A stretch of 45,638 nt of DNA, taken from Planctomycetota bacterium. Lineage in GTDB: Bacteria > Planctomycetota > UBA1135 > UBA2386. Where the stretch lies: assembly GCA_025459175.1 (NCBI GenBank), contig JALORC010000051.1, positions 1 through 45,638 on the forward strand. Direction: 5' to 3'. Under the pieces are notes generated by a model, which saw nothing but the letters and a program-made list of their open reading frames with translations, did not search any database and was not told where the DNA came from. Positions 15,799-24,178 of this stretch are shown here, in pieces (position 1 is the stretch's first letter; each line of letters starts with the position of its first letter). Both the position numbers and the translations under genes were made by a program.

Positions 15799-18700
15799 GC
15801 TCGAACCGTCCGCGCCCGATCGTCCCGGCCCAGCGCGGCATGGCGCTGATCGCGACGCTGTTCGCGCTGGTGCTGCTGATGCTGCTGGCGCTGCCGTTCG
15901 CGGTGTCGATGAGCGTCGGCGCCGACGCGGCCCGCCGCGACCTCGACGAGGTCGCAGTGACGCAGGCTTCGGCCAGCGTGCGCGAGCAGCTGCTCGCCGA
16001 TGCGGCGATGTCGCACCCGGCGATCGACCCGACGCCTGGTCACGACGGGCTCGACGAGTACCCGGACGGGCTGGAGCTGCCGGCGGCGTTCGCCGAACTG
16101 GGCGAGAACGGCCGCATGCGCCTCGGTGGTGAGGTCGTGGACCTGCAGCGGCAGCTCGGCCTCGACGGCGCGTCGCCGCTGGTGTTCGCCAACGCCCTCG
16201 GTTCGACGACGTCGCTGAGCGAGGACCTGCTGCCGGAGGCCACCAAGCTGGTGGTCAACGCGGCCGACGCGCTGCCCGACAGCGGCTACCTGTGGATCGC
16301 CGGCGAAGTGCTGCGCTACGGCGAGAAGAAGGGCAACGAGCTGCTGGCGCTCGAACGCGCGCTGCTGCGCGACCAGGGCTTCGCGGCCGCCGAACAGCCG
16401 ATCGTCGAGGGCACGCTGGTGCTCGACTTCCGCTGCGTGCTGGCCGCGGCCTGGCCGATCGTCGGTGGCACCGACCCGGCGCGCCGCACCCGCGAGCCGT
16501 ATCGCAGCAGCAGCGAGCTGGTCGCGATCGGCAACGCCGGCCTCGGCAGCTTCACCGCCGCCGAGCTCGATACCTTCGCGCGCGTGTTCGCCGCCGACAC
16601 GATGGCGACCAACGCCGCGACGTGGGGGCGGCCGGCGCGGGTGTTCAACGACCTGCGCGCCGGCCTCGGCAAGTCGATGGTGGTCAAGTCGGCGCTGCAC
16701 CTCGGCGCCGGCAGCACCGTGCGGTTGACCAACCTGCGCACCGGGGCCCAGGAGTACGGGCTGGTGATGGCGAGTTCGACGCAGACCGGCAACACGGAGC
16801 TGCAGTTCCCCGCCGTCTACGAGCTCGAATTGCTGTATCCGGTGGTCGCCGACTTCCCGGCCACCGACACCACCGTCGAGCCGTTGATCCCGGCCCCGGT
16901 GAACGTCAACACCGCGTCGGCCGAGGTGCTCGAAGTGCTGTTCGCCGAGGTGCGGCAGGGCGCGCAGGTCCGGGTCGCCGACGCCGCCGGCCGCCGCGCG
17001 GCGGCGCCGCTGCGGTTCACGCGCAGCGATGCGCGCGAGCTGGCGTCGCGGATCCTGTCGCTGCGGACCCCGGCCGACGGCGCCGGCGGCCCGTTCACCG
17101 GTTGGCAGGACCTCGTGCAGCGGCTGCTGCAGCCGAAGCTCGAGGCGGCGAGCAGCAATCCCGATCGCCTGCGCTGGCTGAATCTGTACCGCAACCTGCA
17201 GACCGGTCGCGACAGCCTGCTCGAGATGGGCACCGCGCCGCTGTGCTTCCAGTCGGGGCCGTGGGTGCGCTATCGCGCCGCCGCCAGCCGCCAGCGCAGT
17301 GCGGTGGCCGCCGGCATCGCCGGCCGGCACGAACGCAGCGGCACCGCGGTGGCCATGCCGGGCTTCCTGGTCGAACGCCGGTGGGCAGCGCAGGACGCGT
17401 TCGAGGAGGCGTTCCTGCTCGATCGGCGCGCGCCGTACTGGGTCACCACGCCGATCAACCTCGGCCACACCCAGCGCGGCGAGGCCGGCAACGACCCGGC
17501 GCCGCGCTACTTCCCGCACCTGGTGCCGCTGGCGTTCCCGCAGCTCGGCTTCGGCGCGCCGCGGTTCGCCGCCACCGATGCGGCCGACAGCGGCATCACG
17601 CCGTCGGTGGCGACCACGCCGCCCGGGGCGTGGCCGAACGTGCAGCTGCCGCGCGGCTTCGAGTCGTTCGCGCAGGCGACCAACGTGCGTGGGCACGACG
17701 TCAACCTGCAGGGGCCGTACACGATGCAGAACACCTCGCCGGCGGCACCCGGTGCCGGGGGTGCGGCCGGCGGCGGCAGCAACCAGGGCGGCAGCAACCG
17801 GCACGACATCCTGTCGTTCCCGTTCGCGACCCCGAACGGCTTCGCTGATCGCTTCGCGGTGTCGTGCTGGCTCGAGCCGCAGTCGCTGCAGAACGTGACG
17901 CTGTTCGAGTACGGCGGCGGCGACACCAACCGCAACCGCATCCTGCTGGCGGGGCGCGACGGCAATCTGGTGTTCGAACTGCTCGACGAAGCCGGCCTCG
18001 ACCCGGCGCCGGCGTCGTCGCCGGCCGGTGTGCCGCGCACGGCCAGCGAGTGGTATCTGCCGTTGGCCGAGCTCAACCTGCCCGCCAACACGCCGCTGCA
18101 CCTGTCGGCATCCGCCTATGCCGCCCGCCCCGGCGACCTGTCGTTCGCCGTCGATGGCATGACGCGCGGCAGGCCGCGCTTCGTCACCCACCTCACTGCG
18201 GCGCTGCGCCCGTTCGACCCGCAGCTGGCGAACAACAACAACGTGCTGCCGCCGCAGGGCGGCAACGAGCGCTACCTCGACCTGCAGGTCGAGAGCACCG
18301 ACGGCTTCCCGGACGTCGGCGTGCTGCGCATCGGGCTCGAACTGTTCGAGTACTCGTCGCGGCAGGGCAACACGTTCCGCTGCCGCTTCGTCGACTCACT
18401 GGGTGGCCGCGGGGCGCGGCAGGCGGGCCGCGAACACCGCCCGGCGCTGCCGCTCGATGCGAACGGCAACCCGACCGTCGACATCAACGATCCGCAGTTC
18501 CAGGGCGTCAACCTGGACGTGTTCCCGGCGCATCCCGCCGGTTCGCTGGTCGAGCTGTACGGCTACAGCGCACTGCCGAGCGAGAGCACCGCGATGATGG
18601 TCGGCAGCACCCAGCTGGCCGGCGCGGTCGGTGGTTTCGCGGTGGCGCGCGGCTTCGTCGCCAACCCGCGCCCGATCGCGCTGACGACGCCGAACACGAC

Positions 18701-20987
18701 GATCCAGCTCGGCCGCGGCATCGACGCCACCTGGCAGGGGGATATCGAACTCGCCAACCCGATACCGAACGCGCTCGGCGACGCCAACTATCCGCCGCCG
18801 GCCGCCGTGGCCGAGATCGCCGATGCGTTCGCCACCGGCGGTGGCTACGCGCTGCTGGTGCAGTGGGGCACCACCTTCAACTTCACTCCCCAGGGGCAGC
18901 TTGCGGCGTCGAAGGCGATCGGCGGCATCGAACTGGTCCGCTACCAGGCGCGCCAGGGCACCCGGCTGACCGGGGTCCAGCGCGCCCAGCGCCTGCCGGG
19001 CAACGACGCGCAGATCGACCGGAGCCTGTTCCAGGTCGGTCTCGCGCGCGACTTCATCTGCGACTGGGAAGAATGGCCGGTGCCAGGCAACAACCAGGCG
19101 CGCTGGGACAACATCCCGACCCGCATCCTTTGGGTGGTACCGATCTCGCTCGGCGTGCAGAACGCCAACGTGCTGTGGGACCCGCAGACGACGCAGCTGA
19201 CCGAGTGGATCCAACTGCGGCCGCAAGGGGCCCCGAACGACGTCGAGTGGGTGCGCTACGACGTGCTCGCCGAGAACCGCTTCGTGTGCCGCGCCAACCG
19301 CGCCGCCTGGAGCTTCCTGAACTTCCAGCTGACGCAGCAGTTCCAGGCGGGCGTGGAGGACCTGACGCCGCTCGGTCCGAACAACACGGTGGCCCCGGTC
19401 CTGGTCCCGCCGTGGGGCACCGTGCCGGCGACGGCCGGCTTCATCGGCTACACGCCGACGCTCGAGAACACCTACCCGCAGATTCACAGCGCGCGCCTCG
19501 CGCTGGGCTTCCGCGGCGATCCGTTCACGCGCACCTCGTCGCACCCGCAGACGAACTCGCGGGTCACGCAGTGCCAGCGGCTGCAGCTGCCGTGGGGCAA
19601 CTTCGGCGCCTACACCGGGCGGCTGGGCCGGCACGATCGCGTTGCGTTGATCCAGGGTTCGGTGGCCAGCGGCAGCCGCCGCCCGAACGTCGAATGGCAG
19701 ACGGTGACGTGGGCCTGCCGGCGGTTCGAGTCCGACAACCTGAACCGGAACCAGACGCCGACCGAATTCCTCGGCCCGTGGCCGTTCCAGCTGGCGGCGT
19801 TCGACGACGGTCTGCGGGTGCCGCTGCTCGGCCCGGCGCGCGGCGTCGTCATCGACGACTCGCGGCGCTTCGATCGCATCGTCAAGTTCCCGAGCGGCGA
19901 GCTGCCGGCGGCCTACTGCCAGGCGCCGGTGCTCGGCGCGGGCGTCGGCAACACGCAGGCGATGCGCGGCATCGTCGACGAGGTCGAGGTCACCGCCCAG
20001 CTGGCGCCGGACCTGGTGCTCGAGGAAGACTGCACCGACAGTGCGCGCAGCTTCCGCGTCAATCGCTCGCTGGCGCTGAACGCCGCCGGTGGCGTGTGGC
20101 AGCAGAGCGATGTGTCCGCATCGCTGCCGCGGCAGGGTGGCCTGGTGCAGCTCGACACCGAGGTGCTGGCCTACCAGACGCATGCCGATGGCGTGTTCAC
20201 GGTCGCCACTTCGGGCCGCGGCCTGCTCAACACCATGGCCCGCGCGCATGCGCGCGGCGCGCGGGTGCGCTTCCTGACGCACCGGCCGATGGCGATCCTC
20301 GGCAGCGGCATCGGGCCGCGCGACGCCGAGCTGCCGCTGGTCGACCGCGGTCCGTTGCCGACCGAGGGCACGCTGCTGCTCGGGCGCGAGCTGCTGCACT
20401 ACGCGTGGATGCGCGCCCGCGGTGGGCAGGTGCTGGTCGAGATGCCGCGCTGGTATCCGCCCGGCGCCGACCGCGTCAGCAGCCAGTCGCGCGGCCTGTT
20501 CCGCGGCCGCTACGGCACCGCGCCGCAGTCGGGTGCCGCCGGCGAGGCGGTGATCGGGTTCCCGTTCCGGCACTGGGATCGCTACGCCGAACGCAGCGAC
20601 GATCCGGAACTCGGCTACTTCCAGCTGACCACCAACGAGGCGCCGGTGTTGTTCCGCACGCTGCGCTGGCGCCAGGAAACCGTCGATGCGCGGGTCGGCG
20701 TGGTGTGCCTCGTGCGCGGGGACGGCTGGTCCGGCTTCGACGCCGAACCGGGTGTGGCGCCGGGCCTGTGGCTGCTGTCGGGTGCTGGCGAGAACGGCGC
20801 CGCGCACCGCATCGACTTCAGCGGCTCGCGGCTCGAGATCCGGTTCGCGGTCCAGTACCGCCCCGGCGTGCTCGACCTGAACACGTTCCAGGCCCACGGC
20901 TGGAAGACCACGGCGCGGGTCGAGGACGTGCGGCTCGAGTACGACGGTCAGGGCCGCATCCTCGGCGAACAGGTGACGGCCCGATGA
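15795..20987 (+). CDS. gspK: Giant GspK-type tip pseudopilin with LamG-like domain and repeated Glu-x-x-x-Tyr modules
   Basis: This 1730-residue protein is about five times the size of ordinary GspK (about 320). The N-terminus is a GspK prepilin (AQRG^MALIATLFALVLLM); as usual in GspK, Glu+5 is absent. A helix-hairpin-helix-like segment PVNVNTASAEVLEVLF at about 367-382 is the classical GspK alpha-domain mark. Residues of about 670-800 form a LamG-like sandwich (FAVSCWLEPQSLQNVTLFEY, NRILLAGRDGNLVFELLDE, LSFAVDGMTRGRP). A roughly 60-residue module, recognisable by E-x-x-x-Y, occurs near residues 150, 830, 1040, 1140, 1445 and 1505 (GEVLRY, LELFEY, IELVRY, VEWVRY, TEVLAY, RELLHY). A second LamG-like part ends at RGIVDEVEV near 1400. 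In the family GspK caps the tip with GspI and GspJ. It overlaps both neighbours by 4 bp. Confidence 0.85.
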   Translation: MSSNRPRPIVPAQRGMALIATLFALVLLMLLALPFAVSMSVGADAARRDLDEVAVTQASASVREQLLADAAMSHPAIDPTPGHDGLDEYPDGLELPAAFAELGENGRMRLGGEVVDLQRQLGLDGASPLVFANALGSTTSLSEDLLPEATKLVVNAADALPDSGYLWIAGEVLRYGEKKGNELLALERALLRDQGFAAAEQPIVEGTLVLDFRCVLAAAWPIVGGTDPARRTREPYRSSSELVAIGNAGLGSFTAAELDTFARVFAADTMATNAATWGRPARVFNDLRAGLGKSMVVKSALHLGAGSTVRLTNLRTGAQEYGLVMASSTQTGNTELQFPAVYELELLYPVVADFPATDTTVEPLIPAPVNVNTASAEVLEVLFAEVRQGAQVRVADAAGRRAAAPLRFTRSDARELASRILSLRTPADGAGGPFTGWQDLVQRLLQPKLEAASSNPDRLRWLNLYRNLQTGRDSLLEMGTAPLCFQSGPWVRYRAAASRQRSAVAAGIAGRHERSGTAVAMPGFLVERRWAAQDAFEEAFLLDRRAPYWVTTPINLGHTQRGEAGNDPAPRYFPHLVPLAFPQLGFGAPRFAATDAADSGITPSVATTPPGAWPNVQLPRGFESFAQATNVRGHDVNLQGPYTMQNTSPAAPGAGGAAGGGSNQGGSNRHDILSFPFATPNGFADRFAVSCWLEPQSLQNVTLFEYGGGDTNRNRILLAGRDGNLVFELLDEAGLDPAPASSPAGVPRTASEWYLPLAELNLPANTPLHLSASAYAARPGDLSFAVDGMTRGRPRFVTHLTAALRPFDPQLANNNNVLPPQGGNERYLDLQVESTDGFPDVGVLRIGLELFEYSSRQGNTFRCRFVDSLGGRGARQAGREHRPALPLDANGNPTVDINDPQFQGVNLDVFPAHPAGSLVELYGYSALPSESTAMMVGSTQLAGAVGGFAVARGFVANPRPIALTTPNTTIQLGRGIDATWQGDIELANPIPNALGDANYPPPAAVAEIADAFATGGGYALLVQWGTTFNFTPQGQLAASKAIGGIELVRYQARQGTRLTGVQRAQRLPGNDAQIDRSLFQVGLARDFICDWEEWPVPGNNQARWDNIPTRILWVVPISLGVQNANVLWDPQTTQLTEWIQLRPQGAPNDVEWVRYDVLAENRFVCRANRAAWSFLNFQLTQQFQAGVEDLTPLGPNNTVAPVLVPPWGTVPATAGFIGYTPTLENTYPQIHSARLALGFRGDPFTRTSSHPQTNSRVTQCQRLQLPWGNFGAYTGRLGRHDRVALIQGSVASGSRRPNVEWQTVTWACRRFESDNLNRNQTPTEFLGPWPFQLAAFDDGLRVPLLGPARGVVIDDSRRFDRIVKFPSGELPAAYCQAPVLGAGVGNTQAMRGIVDEVEVTAQLAPDLVLEEDCTDSARSFRVNRSLALNAAGGVWQQSDVSASLPRQGGLVQLDTEVLAYQTHADGVFTVATSGRGLLNTMARAHARGARVRFLTHRPMAILGSGIGPRDAELPLVDRGPLPTEGTLLLGRELLHYAWMRARGGQVLVEMPRWYPPGADRVSSQSRGLFRGRYGTAPQSGAAGEAVIGFPFRHWDRYAERSDDPELGYFQLTTNEAPVLFRTLRWRQETVDARVGVVCLVRGDGWSGFDAEPGVAPGLWLLSGAGENGAAHRIDFSGSRLEIRFAVQYRPGVLDLNTFQAHGWKTTARVEDVRLEYDGQGRILGEQVTAR

Positions 20988-22204
20988 TCACGCACCACCG
21001 TCGTGGACCGATGCGCGGCTTCACGCTGATCGAGCTGCTGGTCGTGATGGGGCTGTTGTCCGGCTTCCTGCTGATGCTGGTGCAGCTGGTCGACAGCGGC
21101 GTGCGCATGTTCGGCGAGGGCGAACTCGGCCAGGCGCTCGCCGATCGCAGCAGCCGCGCCCAGCGCGTGATCCAGGCCGAACTGACGCAGCTGTACGGCA
21201 ACGCCACCGGCCGCGACGCCGATCGCTGCGGCGACCGCTTGGTGTTGCAGCAGCTGCCGATCGGCCTGCCGACGCAACCCGAGCGCGGCGCATCGTTGGT
21301 GCAGGTGCTGCGCGCCGCGGTGCACCTCGCCCCCGATCGTGAGCTGGCCCTGGTCGAGACGATGCTGTTGGCCAGGGTGCTGGCGGCGACGCCGACGCTC
21401 GACGACGCCACCGCCCAGAAGCAGGTCGCACAACTACGCCAGAACGAACCGCTGCGCGGCCTCGGCCAGCTGCTGCTGGTGCCATGGCGCCAGGAAGGGC
21501 CCGACGACGCGCTGCTCGAGTTGCGCGCCGGTTGGCTGCTGCCGGGCCAGTTGATCCCGATCGGCCCCGATCGCCTCGTCGATCCGTTCGTGGTGCCGGT
21601 GCCCGGCAGTCCGGACCTGCCGGGTATGGCGGTGTATCGGATGACGTTGCCGATCCTGCAGGACCTGCTGCACGTCGAGTTCCAGGCCTGGGGCCAGCGC
21701 AGCCGCGCCTGGGGCGACGGCAACCTCGCCGCGGCCGGCGCCGAGGTGTTCGCCGGCAAGGCGTTGCCGGTGTGGGACAGCGCTCGCGGCGGCTGGCTGG
21801 TCGACATGGCGAGCGGCGGGGTGTTCCCGTTCGACCGCGGCGCGCCGAGCGCTGCCGACCCGCGCGATGACGTGCACCCGGATGCGCTGCTGGTCCGCTG
21901 CGTGGTGGCGCAGCCGGCCGACTACGCGCCCGAAGGCTTGCTGGCGGCACCGCTCGAGGCCGCGGACACGACGCTGCGCCTCTACGACGGCGATCGCTTC
22001 CCGGGCCGCGACAGCGGCTACCTGAAGATCCGCGGCGAGTGGATCGGCTACAGCGAACGGCAGGGCGATCGGTTGCTGGGCCTGCGCCGCGGCCAGCGCC
22101 TGACCAAGCCGCTGGACCATCCCGCCGGCAGCCGCGTGCACGTCGGCCGCAGCGTCGAGTTCGTGGTGCCGATGCCGCACGGCAAGGATGACTGGAATGG
22201 TTGA
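20984..22204 (+). CDS. gspJ: Minor pseudopilin, GspJ type, with C-terminal Glu-x-x-x-Tyr module
   Basis: This 406-residue protein starts with a short basic leader and the prepilin site MRG^FTLIELLVVMG, with Glu+5, and continues as a hydrophobic helix. The place after gspK and before gspI, and a body of beta strands after QALADRSSRAQRVIQAEL, fit GspJ (about 200 residues in model systems). Residues of about 324-400 are an added module: a beta turn at DGDRFPGRDSGYLKIRGEWI, the GEWIGY core, RLLGLRRGQRLTKPLDHPAG and a final VHVGRSVEFVVP strand. The same module recurs in GspK. In model systems GspJ forms the tip complex with GspI and GspK. It overlaps gspK by 4 bp and gspI by 8 bp. The assignment as J rather than another minor pseudopilin rests on order. 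Confidence 0.75.
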   Translation: MITHHRRGPMRGFTLIELLVVMGLLSGFLLMLVQLVDSGVRMFGEGELGQALADRSSRAQRVIQAELTQLYGNATGRDADRCGDRLVLQQLPIGLPTQPERGASLVQVLRAAVHLAPDRELALVETMLLARVLAATPTLDDATAQKQVAQLRQNEPLRGLGQLLLVPWRQEGPDDALLELRAGWLLPGQLIPIGPDRLVDPFVVPVPGSPDLPGMAVYRMTLPILQDLLHVEFQAWGQRSRAWGDGNLAAAGAEVFAGKALPVWDSARGGWLVDMASGGVFPFDRGAPSAADPRDDVHPDALLVRCVVAQPADYAPEGLLAAPLEAADTTLRLYDGDRFPGRDSGYLKIRGEWIGYSERQGDRLLGLRRGQRLTKPLDHPAGSRVHVGRSVEFVVPMPHGKDDWNG

Positions 22205-22658
22205 GCTGCGTCCAACTCGCCGCGGCAGCGCTGCCGACGGCTTCACGCTGGCCGAGATGCTGGCGGCGCTGACGATCCTGCTGCTCGGCGTCACCGCGCT
22301 GCTCGGCGCGCTGGCGCAGAGCGTCGGCCAACGCCGTTCGACCGATGCGCGCCACGAACTGGTCGCTCTGTGCGAACACGCCGTGCACCGCATCCAGCAC
22401 GAGGCGGTGCGGGCGCCGGCCGGCAGCGAGTCGCCGCTCGAACTCGAGTTCGTGCCGATGGTGGACCAGGTGGTGCCGGGCTTCCCGACCATGACCTGGT
22501 CGGCGACCGCGACCGTCGATCCCGATCAGCCGACGCTGTGGCTGGTCAAGCTGGCGGTGCGCTGGCTGGAGGCCGGCGAGCCGGTCGAGGAAGTGTTCTT
22601 GCGGGTGCTGCCGCGGCAACTGCCGCTGGCGGCGCGGGTGGTTGCCTTCCGCGGCTGA
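22197..22658 (+). CDS. gspI: Minor pseudopilin, GspI type
   Basis: This 153-residue protein has a prepilin peptidase site AADG^FTLAEMLAALTILLLG with Glu at +5 (F-T-L-A-E). The region EMLAALTILLLGVTALLGA is the GspI-type N-terminal helix, and the size fits GspI. It should nucleate the tip complex with GspJ and GspK. Unlike its GspG, GspH, GspJ and GspK neighbours, it carries no added domain. I chose the ATG at 22197, which has AAGGA 8 nt upstream, over the ATG at 22188, which has no room for a ribosome-binding site. It overlaps gspJ by 8 bp and is followed after 23 bp by the next gene. Confidence 0.8.
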   Translation: MVELRPTRRGSAADGFTLAEMLAALTILLLGVTALLGALAQSVGQRRSTDARHELVALCEHAVHRIQHEAVRAPAGSESPLELEFVPMVDQVVPGFPTMTWSATATVDPDQPTLWLVKLAVRWLEAGEPVEEVFLRVLPRQLPLAARVVAFRG

Positions 22659-22681
22659 GCCGCCGACGATGCGAAACGGTG

Positions 22682-24178
22682 ATGTCGATGATCAACAAGC
22701 TGCTGCTCGCGTGTTCCACCCTGCTGTCACTGTGGTGCGGCGGTCCGCTGTCCGCACAATCGGTGCAGCTCGCCGACGGGCGGGTGCTGCTCGCCAGCGT
22801 CGAGGACGCCGACGGCGAGGGGCTGCGCGTGAAGCGCCTCGACAACGGCGGCGCGCTCGAACTGCGCTGGGACCATCTGTCGGCCGCCAGCGCGCTGGCC
22901 TGGAAGCGCAAGTTCGACCTCGCCGGTGACAGCCAGGACGAGGCCCTGACCCGGGCCGACGCGGTCGACTACTTCAACAACGGCAGCAAGCAGTCGGTGA
23001 TCGGCCGCATCACCGAACAGGCCGGCGACCACATCGTCGTCGTCGTCAAGGGCGTGCCGTTCCGGGTGCCGCGCGCCGAGCTGCGCGCGGTGCGCAAGAT
23101 CGAGGTGCCGGTGACCCAGGTGTTCACCCGCGACGAGTACTACGCGGATCGGCTGGCCGCGCATCGCCCCGGCGAGAAGTCCGACGTGCATGTGCTGCTC
23201 GCCGAGGAGCTGATCAAGGTCCGCGACTACGAGCACGCGGACTTCCACCTGCAGGAAGCCAAGCGCCTGGGCAACTCGCGCAACCCGCAGCAGCTCGAGA
23301 CGCTGATCGGCAGGCTGCAGCGGTATCGCGACGCGGCCAAGGAGCTCGGCCAGATCGAGGAGATCCGCGCCTGTCGCAGCCGCGGCGGCCTGCAGGACTT
23401 CGACAAGGGCACCAAGCTGATCGACAAGTTCAGCAAGGACTTCCCGCAGACCAAGCTGAAGGCCGAGTTCGAGACCGAGAAGAAGCGCTTCGTCGAGGCG
23501 CGCACGCGGTTCCTGGCCAATCAGGTCGCCGATCTGTGGCGGCGCTCGATCCATGTGCTGGCCGACAAGAAGGTCGGGGAGGACGGCATCACGCTCGACA
23601 CCGCCCGCGAGTACGCGCAGGGCAAGATGAGCGAGGACATCCAGGCCCGCGTCGCCGGCATCCTGAAGCTCGATCCGGCCGAGGTGAAGGCGCTGTGGAG
23701 CGAGCGCGCGAAGTACCCGGTCGGCCGCCGCGCCGAGCACTTCACCTACGGGGTCGGTTCGTGGGTGCTCGGCGAGACCGCGATCCTGAAGGACACCGAG
23801 GCCGGCAAGCAGCAGGGCAAGCAGCCGGCCAAGGCCGCCAACGCGCAGGATGCGCGCGACGTCGAGCGCTTCGCCAAGCAGTTGCGGCAGGCGATGGAGC
23901 GGCGGCGCGGCCAGCAGCAGGCCGGCGGCGAACAGGAGGAGGAGACCGAGGCCGACTGGTGGCGCAAGGCCGAACGGCAGGAGCGCACCGGCTGGCTGCG
24001 TGCGTTCTACGCCGAGTCCGGCGGGCAGATGGTGGTCACCTATGCGACCGTGTCGCCGTGTGTAGCGTGTTATGGCGAGGGCACCACGGTCGAGACCAAC
24101 GCCGAGGGCAAGATGGTGCGCACGACGTGCTTCCTGTGCCACAAGACCAAGCAGATCCGCACCATCAAGGCCTACTGA
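22682..24178 (+). CDS. Secreted protein of unknown function with C-terminal zinc-ribbon-like CxxC pairs
   Basis: This 498-residue protein has a signal peptide (MSMINKLLLACSTLLSLWCG ... LSAQS, cleavage near residue 26). A beta-rich part follows (VQLADGRVLLASV, GVPFRVPRAELRAVRKIEV), resembling the Sm-like/SH3-type strands in planctomycete secreted proteins. The next part is a long charged helical region (about 160-330) and a basic and Gln-rich stretch (about 390-430). It ends with two Cys pairs, CVACYGEGT and CFLCHKTKQIRT, that could bind zinc like half of a DnaJ-type finger; zinc fingers are unusual in an exported protein. Its place in the pseudopilin operon suggests a periplasmic accessory role. 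It ends with a 1-bp overlap to the next gene. No known family was recognised. Confidence 0.7.
   Translation: MSMINKLLLACSTLLSLWCGGPLSAQSVQLADGRVLLASVEDADGEGLRVKRLDNGGALELRWDHLSAASALAWKRKFDLAGDSQDEALTRADAVDYFNNGSKQSVIGRITEQAGDHIVVVVKGVPFRVPRAELRAVRKIEVPVTQVFTRDEYYADRLAAHRPGEKSDVHVLLAEELIKVRDYEHADFHLQEAKRLGNSRNPQQLETLIGRLQRYRDAAKELGQIEEIRACRSRGGLQDFDKGTKLIDKFSKDFPQTKLKAEFETEKKRFVEARTRFLANQVADLWRRSIHVLADKKVGEDGITLDTAREYAQGKMSEDIQARVAGILKLDPAEVKALWSERAKYPVGRRAEHFTYGVGSWVLGETAILKDTEAGKQQGKQPAKAANAQDARDVERFAKQLRQAMERRRGQQQAGGEQEEETEADWWRKAERQERTGWLRAFYAESGGQMVVTYATVSPCVACYGEGTTVETNAEGKMVRTTCFLCHKTKQIRTIKAY

Noticed and set aside
15720..18191. An 823-codon minus-strand frame opposite gspK, and a similar one at 18396-20897
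   Set aside because: No recognisable domain or start signal; the plus strand holds a coherent prepilin with overlapping neighbours.
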